A stretch of 64,000 nt of DNA from an uncultured Paraprevotella sp. Its GTDB lineage: Bacteria; Bacteroidota; Bacteroidia; Bacteroidales; Bacteroidaceae. Positions 61,235 through 64,000 of this stretch are shown here, one piece after another (the stretch's first letter is position 1; each line of letters starts with the position of its first letter). The DNA lies in assembly GCA_900546665.1 (NCBI GenBank), contig URDY01000012.1, forward strand, positions 1 through 64,000, in the 5' to 3' direction. The notes under the pieces were generated by a model. That model was not told the origin of the DNA. It ran no database searches and worked only from the letters and a program-made list of their open reading frames with translations. A program made the position numbers and the translations under genes.

Positions 61235-62044
61235 TTATTTAGGCAGGTTGAATGCTACGGACATTTCCTTCATTTGTTCCTGGCTCATGCCGTCAGGTTC
61301 AAAGCCCATATTTTTGGCTGCGATATAGATTTGTGCCGACTTGTTGAGTACATCCACCTGGTCGAAAGCAGCCATGATGTCGGTGTCAACTGCGAAAACA
61401 CCATGTTTTTCCCACATGACAACGTCGTAGTCATCCAATTCATGTATGGTGGCTTCAGCCAATTCTACGGAACTGGGCAATTTGTATGGGATGATACCCA
61501 GACCGCGCGGGCAGAATGCTTTTGTTTCCGGTATCATGCTCCAGAGCAGATTGGAAGCCACATCCTTTTCCAGATATTTTTTGTGGTGGCTCATGGCAAT
61601 CAGTTCTATTGGATGGGTATGGAGTGAGGCCTTATAGTCCGATCCCTTTTCAATGAGATAATTGTGTACACTCAGATGAGAGGGGAGTTCGGATGTAGGC
61701 ATGACAGGCTCGTCCGCAATGATCACATAACTGGCACAGTCTTCACAAATACGGATGACAGAACCGTTAGCCATGGGGTGGCGTGCCAGGTCGCGCATTC
61801 TTTTCTGGGTGCCTTTACAATAGAAATAACATCCCTTGAGTTGGGGAAGTTCTACACCGATAGGTTTTACTTCGCTGATGGCCGGCATCTTCCGGATTTC
61901 GTCGTCTACCCACTCGGTGATATTTACAGTGATGTTACCGCCGTTGCGTTCTGCCCATCCTTTCTGCCAGAGATAACCGGCTACTTCTGCCACTTTATTG
62001 ATTTCCGCTTCAAGATGAGGCCGATTTTCCAAAATTGATTTCAT
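61235..62044 (-). CDS. rhaD: Rhamnulose-1-phosphate aldolase
   Basis: 269 residues from the ATG at 62044; an in-frame extension to 62179 runs into the rhaT gene and lacks family resemblance. Class II aldolase/adducin fold: ASLHTHPIELIAMSHHKKYLE has the zinc-binding histidines, and AERNGGNITVNITEW is the substrate-binding loop. It splits rhamnulose-1-phosphate into dihydroxyacetone phosphate and lactaldehyde. It lies 38 bases after rhaT and 25 bases before rhaM. Confidence 0.95.
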   Translation of the reverse strand: MKSILENRPHLEAEINKVAEVAGYLWQKGWAERNGGNITVNITEWVDDEIRKMPAISEVKPIGVELPQLKGCYFYCKGTQKRMRDLARHPMANGSVIRICEDCASYVIIADEPVMPTSELPSHLSVHNYLIEKGSDYKASLHTHPIELIAMSHHKKYLEKDVASNLLWSMIPETKAFCPRGLGIIPYKLPSSVELAEATIHELDDYDVVMWEKHGVFAVDTDIMAAFDQVDVLNKSAQIYIAAKNMGFEPDGMSQEQMKEMSVAFNLPK

Positions 62045-62082
62045 TTGATATCTTGTTTTTAAAAATGACCAATTGAATATTG

Positions 62083-63108
62083 TTATTGTTGCACGGATGC
62101 AACCAGTATGATGCTTCCTGTCAATATGACGAGACCGCTTACCAATACACCGATGGTTTTTCCGTTGCAGCCTTTCCATTCTTTAAGGACGATGCCCCAT
62201 ACATTGCTGAATGTGACATTAAGCGCCATCAGAATACTCCATGAAAAAGCCAGAAGGGTAGGATTGCTTTTCAGAAAACTCTTTCCGACTTCCAGCCCAA
62301 AGAATTGTGAATACCACAGAATACCGGCCAATGCACAGAAAAACAGGTTGTTTGTCCATACGTTCCTGACTGCGTAGTCACTGAATGTGTGATTCTTGCA
62401 GTTCTGTTGCAGGCAGTATGCTGCATTGGTGAGGAATCCGCCGGATGTGACCAGTAGAATGACCGGAAGACCGGCAAACAGACTGTTGACGCCTGAATTC
62501 AACGATGCCATTTTAATGTCATTTCCAGCTTCAAGTCCGAGAGCAAAGCAGGCGCTCATGACTCCGCACAATAAGGCTACGATAAGTCCTTTGGTCAGGG
62601 CAAAGTCTTTGACAGCTGCCTTTCGTTCGGCTTCACTCATCTGCTGGGCTCTAAGGCTGCCGGCATATCCGATCACCGCGATTCCTGCCAGGGTCACAGC
62701 AACCCCGATGAGCAGTAGCAGACCGTCACCGTGCCACAGGTCAGTACCTGCCATCAGGGCAGGAAGCAGTGTACCGAAACCGGAACAGGTACCAAGTGCG
62801 ATACTTTGTCCAAGCGCTACACCGAGATAACGCATGCTCAGGCCGAATGTCAGGCCTCCAAGTCCCCACAGAATGCCATATCCCATGATAAGAGCTATGT
62901 TTCCTTTCGACAGCAGTTCGCAGAGACTCATTCCCTCCGGTAATCCTAGCAAGGCACCCAGAAAGGGAAATACCAGCCAGGCAAATACCCCCTGGATCAG
63001 CCAGAAACTTTCCCAGCTCCATTGTTTGACCTTATTGATGGGAACGTAAGAGCTGGACTGTCCGAAACTGCCGATGGCGATAATGATCAAGGCTATGATG
63101 ATTTCCAT
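62083..63108 (-). CDS. rhaT: L-rhamnose/proton symporter
   Basis: 341 residues with about ten hydrophobic segments; the pattern GIGSFGQSSSYVPINKVKQWSWE near the start, and GLSMRYLGVALGQSIALGTCSGFGTLLPAL, fit the RhaT family. It imports rhamnose with protons. It starts 2 bases after the rhaA stop and precedes rhaD. Confidence 0.93.
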   Translation of the reverse strand: MEIIIALIIIAIGSFGQSSSYVPINKVKQWSWESFWLIQGVFAWLVFPFLGALLGLPEGMSLCELLSKGNIALIMGYGILWGLGGLTFGLSMRYLGVALGQSIALGTCSGFGTLLPALMAGTDLWHGDGLLLLIGVAVTLAGIAVIGYAGSLRAQQMSEAERKAAVKDFALTKGLIVALLCGVMSACFALGLEAGNDIKMASLNSGVNSLFAGLPVILLVTSGGFLTNAAYCLQQNCKNHTFSDYAVRNVWTNNLFFCALAGILWYSQFFGLEVGKSFLKSNPTLLAFSWSILMALNVTFSNVWGIVLKEWKGCNGKTIGVLVSGLVILTGSIILVASVQQ

Positions 63109-63110
63109 AA

Positions 63111-64000
63111 TCAGGATCTTTTGGACAGTACGTCTTTTTCGTATTCAAGAATTGCAGGAATGAATTCTTCACCTACCGGTACATTGTTCTTCATGCAGAA
63201 CATATCCCATACGGCTCCCCATGGCAATGATTTGGCCTCTTCAAGCAGTGCCAGACGTTCGAATCCACGTTCATTGGCTTCATAGCGGCGTAGCGTGTCG
63301 ATGGGTTCGAGCAGAGCCTGGAGCAGACATTTCTGTGTGGCGCGGCTGCCAATGACATAAGCACCGATACGGTTGATGGAGGCATCGAAGTAATCCAAAC
63401 CGATATGTACGCGGTCGATTGCGTTGCAACGTACGATTTCCTTGCAGAGATCGAGGGTTTCGTCATTCATGATGGTCACATGGTCGGAATCCCAGCGTAC
63501 GGGGCGGCTGACATGGAGCATGAGTTCCGGAACATATAGCAGAAGTGAGGATACCTTGTCTGCTACGCTTTCGGTAGGATGGAAGTGTCCGGTGTCGAGT
63601 GTGATGATTTTCTGGTTCTGTACGCCATACCCGATATAGAAGTCATTTGAGCCTACGGTATAGCTTTCCAGTCCGATTCCGAATACTTTTGATTCGATGC
63701 AGTCTTTCATGTGCGTATAGCGGGTGGCGAAGATCTGGTCGAGTGAATCCTTCAGCAGGGCACGGTAAGCCATCCGGTTGACGGTAATATCCTTACTGCC
63801 GTCATGCACCCATATATTCATAATACAAGGGTCGCCCTGGCGTTTTCCCATTTCTTCCGCAATAGCCCGGCAGCGGCGTGTATGTTCAATCCAGAATTGA
63901 CGGATTTGCTCATCAGGATTGGACAAGGAAAGGTTGCCTGATTTGGGATGGGAGAATGAAGTGGAATTGAAATCCAGTTTCATGCCGTTTTCTTCAGCCC
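63111..64000 (-). CDS. rhaA: L-rhamnose isomerase (C-terminal part; start lies beyond the window)
   Basis: The frame is open through the right edge. About 296 residues are visible, beginning AEENGMKLDFNSTSFSHPKSG; the usual length is ~418, so the N-terminal part is missing. An internal ATG at 63983 is only a methionine within the enzyme. Visible family features include NIWVHDGSKDITVNR, LDTGHFHPTESVADKVSSLL and WDSDHVTIMND, which supply metal and substrate ligands. It isomerises rhamnose to rhamnulose. The gene order rhaA-rhaT-rhaD-rhaM is on the minus strand; a rhamnulokinase and regulator are presumably upstream outside the window. Confidence 0.95.
   Translation of the reverse strand, partial: AEENGMKLDFNSTSFSHPKSGNLSLSNPDEQIRQFWIEHTRRCRAIAEEMGKRQGDPCIMNIWVHDGSKDITVNRMAYRALLKDSLDQIFATRYTHMKDCIESKVFGIGLESYTVGSNDFYIGYGVQNQKIITLDTGHFHPTESVADKVSSLLLYVPELMLHVSRPVRWDSDHVTIMNDETLDLCKEIVRCNAIDRVHIGLDYFDASINRIGAYVIGSRATQKCLLQALLEPIDTLRRYEANERGFERLALLEEAKSLPWGAVWDMFCMKNNVPVGEEFIPAILEYEKDVLSKRS

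Overview
The window comes from a Bacteroidales chromosome, most likely Bacteroides or Phocaeicola. Evidence: many starts carry the Bacteroidetes -7 box TAnnTTTG, often with TTTG 19-21 bases upstream; there is a GLPGLI protein, a hybrid two-component fructose regulator fused to AraC, Omp28-like and DUF4369 proteins, an IntDOT-like tyrosine recombinase, and a Bacteroides-type rhamnose operon. The species cannot be fixed from sequence alone.

Left part (1-12.5 kb) is accessory. It starts with the tail of an outer-membrane protein (1-114), then a GLPGLI protein with a carboxypeptidase-regulatory/TonB-plug outer-membrane protein (452-3843), an orphan AAA ATPase on the other strand, a BlaI/BlaR1 pair (5334-7636), a secreted near-copy of the BlaR1 periplasmic domain (7727-8572) and a second large outer-membrane protein (8771-11572). 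Near-identical promoter/operator blocks precede the GLPGLI gene and blaI, so the parts look like one BlaI-controlled envelope system with tandemly duplicated pieces. A HigBA-type toxin-antitoxin module follows.

Middle (12.6-41.6 kb) is mostly core metabolism: the operon lysS-gpsA-pgi-HAD phosphatase; a secreted metallophosphoesterase with a large secreted FIVAR-like protein and a 55-residue ORF; ygbA-like, pflB and pflA; a lipoprotein metallophosphoesterase; a compact fructose locus (periplasmic-binding-protein hybrid sensor, fructokinase, MFS transporter, GH32) without SusC/SusD; a pst phosphate operon led by an OprP-like porin and lacking phoU here; and an Omp28-like secreted protein.

From 41.6 to 46.9 kb there is a second accessory island: 1.2 kb of repeat-rich noncoding DNA, then holin, GH24 lysozyme and a predicted single-gene spanin, a short operon under a doubled AGTACGA-n4-TCGTACT operator, a DUF5053-like HTH protein, and a tyrosine recombinase beside tRNA-His. 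There are no capsid, tail or terminase genes, so it is either a prophage remnant or a small lysis-bearing element.

The right part (47-64 kb) is conserved: ffh-folD, a FadL-like porin, a queuosine operon (transporter, queC, queF) with a possible preQ1 riboswitch, dnaX, a FtsB/DivIC-like gene, a DUF4369 lipoprotein, cysK, a nucleoid-associated protein, a secreted HExxH protein, a VOC protein, and the rhamnose genes rhaA (cut by the window edge), rhaT, rhaD and rhaM. All functional calls come from reading motifs and context; no database search was run.
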